From Streptomyces dangxiongensis (lineage in GTDB: Bacteria > Actinomycetota > Actinomycetes > Streptomycetales > Streptomycetaceae), in NCBI RefSeq assembly GCF_003675325.1, contig NZ_CP033073.1, positions 7,936,001 to 8,000,000 of the forward strand: a stretch of 64,000 nt of DNA, given 5' to 3'. This document shows, piece by piece, positions 35,286 through 44,902 of the stretch. Made by a program: the position numbers and the translations under genes. Numbering within the stretch: the first letter of the stretch is position 1; each line of letters opens with the position of its first letter. A model generated the notes under the pieces. The model had not been told where the DNA came from. It ran no database searches and saw only the letters and a list, made by a program, of their open reading frames with translations.

Positions 35286-36766
35286 CCGAGGCCCAGGCTC
35301 ATGACCAGCCCATGAGCACTGCCCTGATATGTTCCGAGGCACGTCTGCTGATCCCCGCCCTGATGTTCATCGCCCTGGTCGTGGCGGCGGTCGCCAGCCT
35401 CGGGACGCCGCTCATCACCAGCGTGGCGACCACGTTCCACGTCTCCCTCGACAGCGCGCAGTGGACGCTGACCATCGCCCTGCTCAGCGGCGCCGTCGCC
35501 ACACCCGTCCTCGGCCGGCTCGGAGCCGGTCCGCACCGGCGGGCCACGATTCTCGCCACGCTGGCGATCGTCGTCGTCGGCAGTGCGCTCACCGTGCTGC
35601 CGCTGCCGTTCGCCTGGCTGCTCGTGGGCAGAGCGGCCCAAGGCGTCGGACTCGGTCTCACGGCGCTGATGATGGGCGTGGCCCGCGACCATCTTCCCGA
35701 GGAGCGCAGCGCGGCCACGATCGCCCTGATCTCAGTGGTCTCCATCATCGGAGCCGGCGTCGGCTACCCGCTGGCCGCGCTGCTCGCCGAGTTCGGCGGA
35801 CTGCGGGCCGCCTACGGCCTCGGCCTGCTCGTCACCGCCATCGCCTTCGTGACCGCGTGGCGCTCCATGCCCGCAGCTCCCGAAGGCCGCTCCGCTCACG
35901 TGAACGTGGCCGGTGCGCTCGTCCTGGCGGGTGGACTGCTCCTCGTCCTGTTCCTGGCCGGCGAGAGGAGCCTGTGGAGCCGACACCTCGCCGTGGCGGT
36001 GACCCTTGCCGTCGCCGCCGTACTCCTGCTCTGCGTCTGGACCGTTTACGAACTGCGAACCAAGACGCCCCTGGTCGACGTCCGGGCGGTACGGCACCCG
36101 GCGGTCGCCGGGGCGAACATCGCCAGGTTCGTCGGCGGGAGTGGCATGTACCTCCTGCTCACGCTCATCACCCGCTACGCCCAGACGCCGCACAGCGCCG
36201 GCTACGGCTTCGGACTGACCACCTTCGTGGCGGGGCTGGTCCTCATCCCGTTCTCCGTGCTGGGGTTCGTCGCCGGCAAGCTCACGCCGCGGGTCCGCGA
36301 ACGGATCGACGGCCCCCTGCTCCTGGCCGGCAGCGCCGCCATCGTCGGCGGCGGGTTCGTCCTGTTCGCCACCGCCCGGTCCAACCTGGCCGAACTGCTC
36401 GCGGCCATGGGCGTGCTGGGCTTCGGCGTCGGCAGCTTCTCGGCCGCCATGCCCGGCGTCATCCTGGCCGTCACCCCCAAGAGCGAGACGTCGAGCGCCA
36501 TGAGCTTCAACTACGTCGTCCGCAGCGTCGGGTACTCCCTGGGCAGCGCCATCGGCGGTCTGGTCCTGGCCGCCGGCACCGCCACGGGCCGCCTCTTCCC
36601 GAACGACGACGCCTACACGACCGCGGCGCTGGTCGGCGTCGCCGCGATGGCGATCACGACGATGGCCGGCCTCGCCCTCGCCCGCCGACGCTCACCCGAG
36701 ACCAATCCGATCACAGCCCCAGTCGGTGTGCCGGGCCTGGGCCGGTCGAGTCGAACCGGAAGCTGA
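35282..36766 (+). CDS. MFS drug-efflux transporter (DHA2-like, 14 TM)
   Basis: 494 residues from GTG 35282. Many hydrophobic segments are evenly spaced, beginning LIPALMFIALVVAAVASLGT and ending AAMAITTMAGLALARR. Motif A-like LGRLGAGPHRRATILA and the motif C-like region LISVVSIIGAGVGYPLAALL are typical of proton-driven multidrug exporters. Second gene of the MarR operon. The substrate cannot be told. Confidence 0.85.
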   Translation: MTEAQAHDQPMSTALICSEARLLIPALMFIALVVAAVASLGTPLITSVATTFHVSLDSAQWTLTIALLSGAVATPVLGRLGAGPHRRATILATLAIVVVGSALTVLPLPFAWLLVGRAAQGVGLGLTALMMGVARDHLPEERSAATIALISVVSIIGAGVGYPLAALLAEFGGLRAAYGLGLLVTAIAFVTAWRSMPAAPEGRSAHVNVAGALVLAGGLLLVLFLAGERSLWSRHLAVAVTLAVAAVLLLCVWTVYELRTKTPLVDVRAVRHPAVAGANIARFVGGSGMYLLLTLITRYAQTPHSAGYGFGLTTFVAGLVLIPFSVLGFVAGKLTPRVRERIDGPLLLAGSAAIVGGGFVLFATARSNLAELLAAMGVLGFGVGSFSAAMPGVILAVTPKSETSSAMSFNYVVRSVGYSLGSAIGGLVLAAGTATGRLFPNDDAYTTAALVGVAAMAITTMAGLALARRRSPETNPITAPVGVPGLGRSSRTGS

Positions 36767-36878
36767 GGTTCGAAGCCGTCCGACTTCGACGCCGTCTCCG
36801 TCGGCTCGCTGACCCACAGCGCGCCGGCCATGGATCTGAGCATGCTTCTGAGCATCAATTCCGAACACAGGAGGTACC

Positions 36879-37172
36879 GTGGCCAAGGGCTACTGGGTCA
36901 GCGTCTACCGCACCATCGCAGACCCCGAGAAGGTGGCTGCCTACGACAAGCTGGCCGGTCCAGCCGTCAAGGCCGCAGGCGGGCGGCTGCTCTCCCTCGG
37001 CAGCCGGGTCGTCGCACACGACGCCGGAATCGCCGAGCGCACCGTCCTGATCGAGTTCGACAGCTTCGAACAGGCGGTCGCCGCACGCGAGAGTGCGGCC
37101 TACCAGGAGGCGCTGGCCGTACTTGCTGACGGCGTCGAGCGCGACTTCCGCATCATCGAAGGCCTCGACTGA
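36879..37172 (+). CDS. DUF1330 family protein
   Basis: 97 residues from GTG 36879, five bases after AGGAGG. The ferredoxin-like dimeric fold signature is seen in YWVSVYRTIADPEKVAAYDK, GGRLLSLGSRVVAHDAGIAE and RTVLIEFDSFEQAVAARESA. No enzymatic activity is established for the family. It follows the MFS gene by about 110 bases and may share its transcript. Confidence 0.8.
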   Translation: MAKGYWVSVYRTIADPEKVAAYDKLAGPAVKAAGGRLLSLGSRVVAHDAGIAERTVLIEFDSFEQAVAARESAAYQEALAVLADGVERDFRIIEGLD

Positions 37173-37585
37173 CGATCGAGGCTGCGTCGGCGACGAACAC
37201 GGAGCCGACTGCGGGGATCACCCCGGCTCGTCAGCGCGCCGGGCGCGCGACGGCGGCCGGAACACCCCGGACCACTCCCGTTGCCATCCGGCGTGCGCGA
37301 CCATCAGCCGCACCGACAGCCAGATCGCGATACGCCGAGGGCTTGTTCGGCCCACGCCCGGTCCACCGGGCGACGGTGGCTCGGCGGGGCGGGGGAGGCG
37401 GACGAGGTTGTCGATCGCGGTCACCGGAGAAAGCTACCGATGCCGGAACTGGGGAATCGGGCATATGAGCCACGGGTGACAGCCACCTGTTTTGCCGGTC
37501 AGGACCCTTTCGCGCCGTCAGACTCCTGGGAGGGAACGCTCCGGTGGGGCGTGGGTATGGGCGAGGGGGGCGAGACGGGGTGGGC
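37173..37585. other. Intergenic region before the prenyl synthase cluster
   Basis: A weak minus-strand frame (37218-37424) has acceptable codon bias but no ribosome site or motif. Otherwise nothing recognisable. Confidence 0.3.
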
Positions 37586-38455
37586 GTGACCGAGCGTGGT
37601 AGGGCCGACCGTGCCGCTCCGGGTGAGACGGGGCTGGGCGTGACGGATCACGGCGTCCCGCACGCACGCCCGGCGACGGAGGACCGGCAGGGCGGGCGAC
37701 AGTACGGCGACGAGCAATGGCAGGACGACGGGCCGGTGCGTGCGGTGCCGCGGCACGTAGCCTGTGTAATGGACGGCAACGGCCGTTGGGCGCAGCAGCG
37801 TTCGCTTCCCCGGACGGCGGGCCACCGGGCTGCGGAGACTACCGTAATCGACATCATCGAGGCGGCCCGGGCCGCCGGTGTCGAGTGGCTCAGCCTGTAC
37901 GCCTTCTCTACCGAGAACTGGAACCGCCCTGGCACCGAGGTCGACTACCTGATGCGCTTGGTCCGCCGGGTCGTTCGGAAGCACGCGCCGTTACTGCTGG
38001 CCCGTGGCATCCGCTGTCGCTTCCTCGGGGGTGCCGACCCGCGTATCCCCCGTGAACTGGCCCGAGACTTCGCCGATCTGGCGGCGCTGACCGTCGACAA
38101 CCGGGGGATGACGCTGACCGTGGCCTTCGACCACGGCGGGCGCCGGGACATCGTGGAGGCCGCAAGGTCGCTGATCCGCAGCAAGACGCCCGCTGATGAG
38201 GTGACCGAGCGGCTCTTCGCGGACCACCTGCCGTTCCCCGACACCCCCGACGTGGACCTCGTCATCCGCACCTCCGGCGAGCAGCGCATCTCCAACTTCA
38301 TGCTCTGGCAGGTTGCCTACGCCGAGTGGGTCTTCCCCGAGGTGCTCTGGCCGGACTTCCGGGCCCCCGAGTTCCTCGCGTGCCTACATACCTACCGGTG
38401 CCGCGACCGCCGCTTCGGCGGCGTGCCGCCCCGGACGAACGGAGACCCATCATGA
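37586..38455 (+). CDS. cis-prenyltransferase (polyprenyl diphosphate synthase, UppS type)
   Basis: 289 residues from GTG 37586. The UppS motifs are complete: HVACVMDGNGRWAQQRSLPR with the catalytic Asp, GHRAA, LSLYAFSTENWNRP, VDLVIRTSGEQRISNFMLWQ and the C-terminal EWVFPEVLWPDF. It adds isopentenyl diphosphate to an allylic primer to make Z-polyprenyl diphosphates. The first 50 residues are an unusual non-conserved extension. It overlaps the oxygenase gene by ATGA, so it is probably a specialised copy rather than the housekeeping enzyme. Confidence 0.85.
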   Translation: MTERGRADRAAPGETGLGVTDHGVPHARPATEDRQGGRQYGDEQWQDDGPVRAVPRHVACVMDGNGRWAQQRSLPRTAGHRAAETTVIDIIEAARAAGVEWLSLYAFSTENWNRPGTEVDYLMRLVRRVVRKHAPLLLARGIRCRFLGGADPRIPRELARDFADLAALTVDNRGMTLTVAFDHGGRRDIVEAARSLIRSKTPADEVTERLFADHLPFPDTPDVDLVIRTSGEQRISNFMLWQVAYAEWVFPEVLWPDFRAPEFLACLHTYRCRDRRFGGVPPRTNGDPS

Positions 38456-39400
38456 CCACCGGAACCACGGGAACGGCCGACGAGACACCTCTGTTCGGCC
38501 CGGAATCGCAGTTCAGTACCTTCTTCGACGACCCGCGCTGGGCGCTGGCCATGGTCCGCGCCACCGTGTTAGAGGCCGCTCACCCGCAGATCGGCGCCGC
38601 CCTCGTCGACAACTCCACCTTCGTCGCCCACCCTTGGCGCAGGCTTCGCAACACCTTCCTCAGCATGCGGCGCATGTTCGGCACCGACTCGGCGGTGCGC
38701 GAACGGGAGGCCGCTCGGCTCAACCGGCTGCACGCCCGCATGAGCGGCTCCGACTCCCGCGGCCGCGCCTACGACGCGATGGACCGCGCGACCCGCGCCT
38801 GGGTGGTCGCCACCCTCTTCGAGAGCGCCGTCACCATGTGCCGGCTGAGCGGCCAGCCGCTCGACCAGGACACGATGGAGCGGATGTACGCCGAGTACCG
38901 CACGTTCCTCGCCACGCTCGACGGCGACGCCGCAGAACTCCCCGAGGACCTGAACGACTTCTGGCGGTACTTCGACCGGGTCGTCGAAAACGAGCTGGAG
39001 AACACCGAAGCGGCCCGCGTCATCCTCTACCGGCTCTTCGACCACCTGCCCGCCCCAGCACTGCTCGAGGGCGCGCCGACGCTGTGGGCGGCCGGCCGGG
39101 CCGTCGCCGGCCCACTCCTCGGCGCGATCACCGTCGCCTCGCTCCCCGAGCCATACCGGCGCAGGGCCGGGCTGCCGGAGATGCCCGGTGCCCAGACCCT
39201 CATGCAGGGCGCCTACCTCGCCGCCGGGCTCGCCCGCTTCCTGCCCGACGGCTGGATCAACGCCGAAAGCATCATCGAAGCCCTCTCACTCTCACCTGGC
39301 AGCGACGACCCCCGCGCCCGGACCGTGACCGCCCTGCGCGCCCGCATGAATAGGGCATCGGCCCTGCTCCGTCTCCTCACGCCGCGCTGGGCGGCGACGC
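38452..39400 (+). CDS. MpaB/latex-clearing-type oxygenase (DUF2236)
   Basis: About 310 residues before a frameshift near 39350-39400. Domain features are DDPRWALAMVRATVLEAAHP (conserved His region), FVAHPWRRLRNTFLSMRRMF, then RATRAWVVATLFESAVTMCR. The DUF2236 family includes the rubber oxygenase Lcp and the prenyl-chain-cleaving MpaB, which are haem or metal oxygenases. It is coupled to the cis-prenyltransferase by ATGA. The coding frame runs on without a stop but loses codon bias about where the EF-hand frame starts, suggesting an indel between two fused or adjacent genes. Confidence 0.75.
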
Positions 39401-39926
39401 CGGCACCGGCCCGGACCCGGCGCCTTCCGCGGGCACGGGAGAGGGCCGACGCTCGGCGGGGGAGGAGTTCTTCCGCCAGGTGCTGGACCAGACCGGCGAC
39501 GGCCACCTCGACTGGCCTGACCTCGCCGCCATGGCACGCGAACTCTCCACCCGCCTCGACCTGGACGAGCCCGAGGAGACCCGGCTCTACGACGCCTTCG
39601 CCGCCTGGTGGCGCGAGCTCCAGGCCGCCCTCGACACGGACGGCGACGGCCGCGTCAGCGCCGACGAGTACGCCGCCGCCGTCCCCTCCCTCGCCGGACC
39701 CGCGCTCATCCGCGTCGCCGAGGTGCTCTTCGACGCCACCGACAAGGACGGCAGCGGGAGCATCGATGCTGACGAGTACCGGACCCTCTTCCGCACCGCC
39801 TTCCACCGCGACCTCACCGCCACCGACGGCGCCTACGGCCGGAGCACCTTCGTGGGCGACTTCCTCTCCTTCATGTCGGGCCGACGCACGAGCACCCCGT
39901 ACGGCCCTCTTCTCGCCGACGCCTAA
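39375..39926 (+). pseudogene. EF-hand calcium-binding protein or C-terminal domain, frameshifted
   Basis: In the frame read from about 39375 (ALGGDAGTGPDPAPSAGTGE) to the stop at 39926 are three EF-hand loops: DQTGDGHLDWPD, DTDGDGRVSADE and DATDKDGSGSIDADE. All have acidic calcium-ligand positions. There is no good start codon or ribosome site before the first loop, so it is either the C-terminal domain of the preceding oxygenase after a one-base shift, or a truncated separate gene. Confidence 0.65.
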
Positions 39927-40707
39927 CGAACTCGTGCATGTGGCGGCCACGGCTGCACGCTCCTGTACCCACGTCCGGACTTGCGGCTCAGGTGCCCGCG
40001 AACTTCCTCGAGCGGCAGGGCCTCCTTGACGCGCCCTTCTCATCCACGCACTCGTCGCTCTGGTGGCGTCGCCAGCCAGGCTGCAACACATGAAGACTGT
40101 CCGCAGAACCGGTGGGCGCCGCGGTGGCGGACGTTGCGAGCACCGACCGCGGTCAGAGCCTCGCGCAGCCAGATCGCCGGATCGGCTCCGGGCCGCGGCC
40201 GCGGAGCTCCGAGCGCGATGAGCTGCTCCTGGGCGTACCGGTAGCGCTGCTCCTGGCGACGGATCTTCTGCGCGGTTCGGGAGGAAGCGCGCGAGTTAGC
40301 GAAATGTCGATGGGGGTGCGCCTGGAACCCGAGCGCTGTGGTGGGAAATCGACTGGTTTTGCGAACGGGTTCATGCCTGCAGAGCCGACCCGACTCTCAG
40401 TCACCCGTGATGTACACCGACGACCAGGAGGCCACAGCCAGAATAGGGTCCCGGAGATCCAGCGGGAGGGAGATCCGAACAGGACCACCGTTGCCAGCGT
40501 CCACCCGGCCTCCGGCAGCGCTAGCAACCGTGTCCGGCGCTGTGGAGGCGCTGGGCGCGCCCCAGGCTCCGGAGCCGAGCTGGAAGCGGTCGGCCGCGAG
40601 ACGACGACCCCGGTGACCTGACCGGACAGTGATCGTTTCCCATCACAGAGATTCTCGCGGTGCGAAGCCGGGCGCTCGCACCTGATGCCCCTTGGGAAGT
40701 GCATGAC
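39927..40707. other. Gene-poor junction region
   Basis: Only one weak coding frame is visible (40040-40370, minus). Otherwise there are no motifs. The DNA ends in a new junction with a reductase fragment. Confidence 0.35.
40040..40370 (-). pseudogene. Unidentified protein fragment
   Basis: A frame without a start reads TALGFQAHPHRHFANSRASS, then RTAQKIRRQEQRYRYAQEQL and DPAIWLREALTAVGARNVRH to a TGA. Codon bias is good in the second half. I do not recognise the family; a mobile-element protein is possible. Confidence 0.3.
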
Positions 40708-40890
40708 ATGTTGACGGCGTTGACAGGAGCCACCGGCTTCCTCGGTTCCTACCTCCTGCGCGAGCTGCTCGCCTCCGACGGCGATGTGGTGGCTCTCGTC
40801 CGTGACACGCCGGCTATCGCCGCTCGGCGGCTCCGCCACGCCTTGGAGACCACTGGGACCGGCCTTCCGGAGGACTTCGATCAGAGGGTT
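40708..40890 (+). pseudogene. NAD(P)-binding reductase domain, N-terminal fragment
   Basis: ATG 40708 starts LTALTGATGFLGSYLLRELL, then GDVVALVRDTPAIAARRLRH. This is the glycine-rich Rossmann start of an extended-SDR or thioester-reductase domain, as found at the end of NRPSs or in carboxylic acid reductases. It breaks off after about 60 residues at a junction with regulator sequence. Confidence 0.65.
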
Positions 40891-40892
40891 CA

Positions 40893-41122
40893 GGTGGTGC
40901 AACGTGCGCATCCATCGCGGTGGTGTGAAGGGCATCCGCCACCCTGCCGTCGGCGACCTCACTGTGTCCTATGAGTCGATGACCGTCGACTCCGACGCCG
41001 GCCTGATTCTCACCGTCTACAGTGCCGAGCCCGACTCCCTGTCCGAGAAGGCCCTTCGTCGGCTGGCCGATTGGGCCGCCACGGTCGAGGGCGAACAGAG
41101 CACCCAGGCTGCCACCGGCTGA
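40893..41122 (+). pseudogene. MmyB-type regulator, C-terminal fragment
   Basis: Reads NVRIHRGGVKGIRHPAVGDL, then TVSYESMTVDSDAGLILTVY and a normal stop. It closely resembles the C-terminus of the intact regulator at 41192-42070, in the opposite orientation. A remnant of a second regulator of the same family, fused to the reductase fragment. Confidence 0.75.
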
Positions 41123-41191
41123 GGCCCTGCCACTCGGCGGATTCGATCACCGCCGGGTGCGCGGGCCCAGGGCCGTCCGCCAGCCAAGACA

Positions 41192-42070
41192 TCAGGTGGT
41201 CGACGGCTGCCGCATGTTCTCTTCGCCCTCGACGGTGGCCGCCCAGCTGGCCAGCAGGCGCAGAGCGTCCTCGGAGGGCGTTGCGGGTTCGGCGCTGTAG
41301 GCGACCAAGGTCAGCCCTGCATCGGCATCGATGGTCATCGACTCGTAGGAGAGTGCCAGATCGCCGACGGCGGGATGGCGGAACGCCTTGCGGCCCTTGC
41401 ACTGGATGCGCACGTTGTGCGTGGCCCAGCGGGTGCGGAAGAACTCGCTGCGCGTGGACAGCTCGCCCACCAGGTCGGTCAGCCCCTTGTCGTAGGGGTT
41501 GCGGCCGGCGGCCCAGCGCAGGGTGGTGACGGTGTCGCCCGCGACGTCCTCCCAGTCGGGGAAGAGGTCGACCGCGCGCGGGTCCAGGAGGATGAACCGG
41601 GCGTTGTTCACCGGCAGGGCCTGACCGAACATGATCGGTGAGAACAGGGCGCGGCCGAGCTGGTTGGCGGCCAGGGTGTCGTGGCGTGCGTTGCGGACGA
41701 AGGCCGGAACGGCCATGGCGTCCAGGATGCGCTGGACGGCAGGACGGATCTGCTGCTTGACGGCCTGGCGGGGGCGGGCGGCTGCGTTCGCCGCACGGAC
41801 CAGGTCGAACAGATGGGTGCGCTCGGCCTGGTCGAGTTGCAGGGCGCGCGCGAGGTTGTCCAGAACGCTGTCGGAGACACCGCGCGCGTTGCCCCTCTCC
41901 AGGCGGGTGTAGTAGTCGACGCTGACCCCCGCCAGCAGGGCGACCTCCTCGCGACGCAGACCCGGAACGCGCCGTGCGCCACCGCCGTAGACCGGTAGCC
42001 CTGCTTGCTTCGGGGTGATCTTCGCTCTCCGGGACGTCAGGAATTCGCGGATCTGTGTATGCCTGTCCAT
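41192..42070 (-). CDS. MmyB-like HTH transcriptional regulator
   Basis: 292 residues. The N-terminal helix-turn-helix (residues 5-80) has REFLTSRRAKITPKQAGLPV and RREEVALLAGVSVDYYTRLE. The C-terminal MmyB-like ligand-binding PAS-type domain (about 105-275) has PAFVRNARHDTLAANQLGRA, FLDPR-like text and FRHPAVGDLALSYESM. It is divergent from an SDR gene, the usual arrangement for this family, where the regulator controls the neighbouring oxidoreductase. Confidence 0.9.
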   Translation of the reverse strand: MDRHTQIREFLTSRRAKITPKQAGLPVYGGGARRVPGLRREEVALLAGVSVDYYTRLERGNARGVSDSVLDNLARALQLDQAERTHLFDLVRAANAAARPRQAVKQQIRPAVQRILDAMAVPAFVRNARHDTLAANQLGRALFSPIMFGQALPVNNARFILLDPRAVDLFPDWEDVAGDTVTTLRWAAGRNPYDKGLTDLVGELSTRSEFFRTRWATHNVRIQCKGRKAFRHPAVGDLALSYESMTIDADAGLTLVAYSAEPATPSEDALRLLASWAATVEGEENMRQPSTT

Positions 42071-42276
42071 GCTCCGAGGCTAGGTCCGCGTGAGCGTGAC
42101 CTGGGAGGTCCTGCCAGTGCCTGGGTCATCAGGCTCTCCCACATCCCTCGCCCGGAAGGTTGCATGGAGTCCGCCGCCCCGGCCGCGGCCGGAATCGTCC
42201 GCTCGTCGCAGGCAGGACGTCCGGTCGCCGCGCTGTCACGGGGCCGCAGGAACACTCGGCAGTTGGAGGAGCAATC
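42071..42276. promoter_or_regulatory. Divergent control region, MmyB regulator and SDR gene
   Basis: 206 bases between two divergent genes. Includes gtgacctgggaggtcctgc-type partial symmetry at about 42096-42115 and ttggaggagc, the SDR ribosome site. The operator is not defined. Confidence 0.4.
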
Positions 42277-42969
42277 GTGAGCAAGGGATCCGCGCTCATC
42301 GTCGGTGTGGGCCCCGGCCTGGGTCTGGCCCTCGCCCGAGCCTTCGCCCGGGACGGCAACCCGGTGGCGCTGTTCGGCCGCGGCGCCGAGCGCCTGGAGG
42401 AATACGCGTCCGGACTGGTGGCCGAAGGCCATACGGCGAACGCCTATCAGGCGGATGCCGCCGATCCCAAGGCTCTGCAAGCAGCGCTCGTCAAGGCCGC
42501 CGACGAGCTCGGCGCGCCGGAGGTGCTCGTCTACAACGCGGCCCTGCTGGCCGCGGACACGCCCACCGGACTGGACGCGCAGGACTTCGCCCGCGCCCTC
42601 GCGGTGAACGTCACCGGGGCCATGGTCGCGGCCCGGACGGTCCTCCCGCTCCTGCCGGACGACCGCGGGAGCCTGCTGTTCACCGGCGGTGGTCTCGCCC
42701 TCGACCCCTCACCCGAGTACAGCTCGCTGTCGGTGGGCAAAGCGGCACTGCGCGCCTACGTCCAGTCCCTGTACAAGCAGCAGCAGGGCACCGGCGTACA
42801 CGTGACCACCGTGACCGTCACCGGCTACATCGGAGGCGACGACCCGCGCTTCACCCCCGAGGCCCTGGCCGCGGCCTACCTCGACCTGCACCACCAGCCG
42901 CAGGGCTGGTGGCAGGCGGAACTTCTCTACCCTGACCACCCCGCCTTCGGGCCCGCTCCGCGCTGCTGA
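42277..42969 (+). CDS. Atypical short-chain dehydrogenase/reductase
   Basis: 230 residues from GTG 42277 after GGAGGAG. The Rossmann motif GVGPGLGLALARAFARDG is clear, followed by EVLVYNAALLAAD (NAAG-like). The active-site segment reads EYSSLSVGKAALRAYV, where the Tyr lies seven residues before the Lys instead of four. Catalysis may differ or be lost. First gene rightward from the MmyB regulator. Confidence 0.8.
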   Translation: MSKGSALIVGVGPGLGLALARAFARDGNPVALFGRGAERLEEYASGLVAEGHTANAYQADAADPKALQAALVKAADELGAPEVLVYNAALLAADTPTGLDAQDFARALAVNVTGAMVAARTVLPLLPDDRGSLLFTGGGLALDPSPEYSSLSVGKAALRAYVQSLYKQQQGTGVHVTTVTVTGYIGGDDPRFTPEALAAAYLDLHHQPQGWWQAELLYPDHPAFGPAPRC

Positions 42970-43053
42970 CGCCCCCGATCCGGCGGCCCTCGACACGGCC
43001 ACCGGGCCATGACGCGCACAGGCCGAGCCCCCAACCCGGCAAGGAACTCCCCA

Positions 43054-43811
43054 ATGACCGCCATACGCGGAACAAACGCCGACATCCCCACCCAGGACGG
43101 CACCGCCGACGCCTACCTGGCCCACCCCGACGACGACGCCCAACACCCGGCCGTACTGCTCTACATGGACGCTTTCGGACTGCGTCCCCAGCCGCAGAAG
43201 ATGGCCGACCGGCTCGCTGTGGCCGGCTACACCGTTCTGGTTCCCAACGTCTTCTACCGCCACGGGCGCGCCCCGTTGTCCCGCTGCCCGACTTCATCGC
43301 CTCAGCCGACCGCCCAGCCCTCTTCGAGCAGATTTTCCCGATCATGGGCAAGCTGACCGCGGAGGCGGTGGCGCGCGACGCCGACAGCTACCTGGCATGG
43401 CTGGCGACCCGCCCGGAAGTCGCCCCACAACCGGTGGGCATCACCGGCTACTGCATGGGCGCCCGCCTGGCCCTGCTCACCGCCGCCAGCCATCCGGAGA
43501 AGGTCACGGTCGCTGCGGGATTCCACGCCGGGGGCCTGGCCACCGACGATGATCCTGAAAGTCCCCATCTGGTCGCCGACCGGATCACCGCCGAGCTGTA
43601 CTTCGGTCACGCCGACCGGGACCACTCGATGCCGCCGGAGCAGATCGAACGCCTCGACAAGGCTCTCGCCGACGCCGGCGTCCATCACCGCACCGAGGTG
43701 TACACCGGCGCCGAACACGGCTACAGCATGGCCGACACCGAGGCGTACAACGCCGAAGCCACCGAACGCCACTGGACCAACCTGCTGAACCTGCTCGGTC
43801 GGCACCTGTGA
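43054..43811 (+). pseudogene. Dienelactone hydrolase family protein, one frameshift
   Basis: Starts at ATG 43054 (TAIRGTNADIPTQDGTADAY). It shifts frame near 43275, where the protein should continue as VVPLPDFIASADRPALFEQI. The catalytic triad region is intact after the shift: Cys in GYCMGARLAL, Asp in GHADRDHSM and His in GAEHGYSM. The total would be about 252 residues, normal for the family. A single-base indel in a C/G-rich run could be real or a sequencing error. Confidence 0.75.
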
Positions 43812-43924
43812 CCCGGGTTCCCCTCCTTCTCTGCTCTTTCTCTCCCAGCGCCTCTGCGCCCTCTCTCCCTCAGATCGCCCTTTTCGAGGGAAATGCCACT
43901 CTTCCTCGAATTCCAGGAGTAATC

Positions 43925-44902
43925 ATGAAGAACAGAATCACGCGCGCCGTTCTTGCCGCGACCGCGGCAAGTCTGACTCTCGCGACGGTTGCCACCGCGA
44001 CTGCCGCGCAGGCCGCCACGGATCCGGTCTCCCGCACCGACATCGTCGCTCACTTCGACATGGCCAAGGGGCAGAGCCCGGAGAACGCCCTCATCGAGCC
44101 GAACGGCTCCGTGGACGTGACCTTCGCCGGAGCCCACCAGGTGGCGCGCATCGAGCCCAATGGCACGACGCACATCCTGGCCACCCTGCCGGCGCCCGCC
44201 GACGGCGGCGTCCACACCCCTGTGCTCGGCTTCGCCCTGGCCACCGGACTCGCCCGCACCCCCGACGGAACGCTCTACGCCCTGTACGCCACCGGCACCA
44301 AGGACCTGACCGGTCTGTGGCGCCTGAAGCCGGGACACAAGACGCCGGAACGCATCGCGGCCCTCCCGGCCAACAGCCTGCCCAACGGACTGGCTTTTGA
44401 CCTCCGCTCGAACGCCTTCTACATCACGGACTCGGTCCTCGGCCGGGTATGGTCCGTGCCCTCCCACGGCGGACGCGCGACGGCCTGGTCCACCGCACCC
44501 GAACTCACTCCACACGGATTCCTCGGTGCCAACGGCGCACGCGTGCACGATGGCGCCTTGTGGGTGACCAACCTCGACCAGGGCACCGTGGTGCGCATCC
44601 CCATCGGCAACGACCACCGCGCGGGAAGGCCGGCCATACAGGCCACCGGTCTCCAGGGCATCGACGACTTCGCCTTCACCGGCCGCGGCAACGAGATCCT
44701 CGCCGCTCTCAACAAGCCGAACAAGATCGTGCGCATCACGGACGACGGCAAGAACACCACCGTCCTGAACGCCTCCGATGGACTGCAGAACCCCACCTCT
44801 GTGGCGGTCCGCGGCAAGGACGTCTACATCCCCAGCGCCGCCTACACCACCGCCACCGACCCCAACCTGCTCCACGCCCGCCTGGTCCGCCACGGTCACT
44901 GA
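43925..44902 (+). CDS. Secreted SMP-30/gluconolactonase-like beta-propeller
   Basis: 325 residues. Signal peptide MKNRITRAVLAATAASLTLA ending at AAQAA. The rest is a beta-propeller with repeats such as VARIEPNGTTHILATL, GLARTPDGTLYALYATG, NGLAFDLRSNAFYITDSVLG and RIPIGNDHRAG, like extracellular SMP-30/Gluconolactonase or NHL-type lactonases. The substrate is unknown. It lies between hydrolase and reductase genes in one direction. Confidence 0.8.
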   Translation: MKNRITRAVLAATAASLTLATVATATAAQAATDPVSRTDIVAHFDMAKGQSPENALIEPNGSVDVTFAGAHQVARIEPNGTTHILATLPAPADGGVHTPVLGFALATGLARTPDGTLYALYATGTKDLTGLWRLKPGHKTPERIAALPANSLPNGLAFDLRSNAFYITDSVLGRVWSVPSHGGRATAWSTAPELTPHGFLGANGARVHDGALWVTNLDQGTVVRIPIGNDHRAGRPAIQATGLQGIDDFAFTGRGNEILAALNKPNKIVRITDDGKNTTVLNASDGLQNPTSVAVRGKDVYIPSAAYTTATDPNLLHARLVRHGH

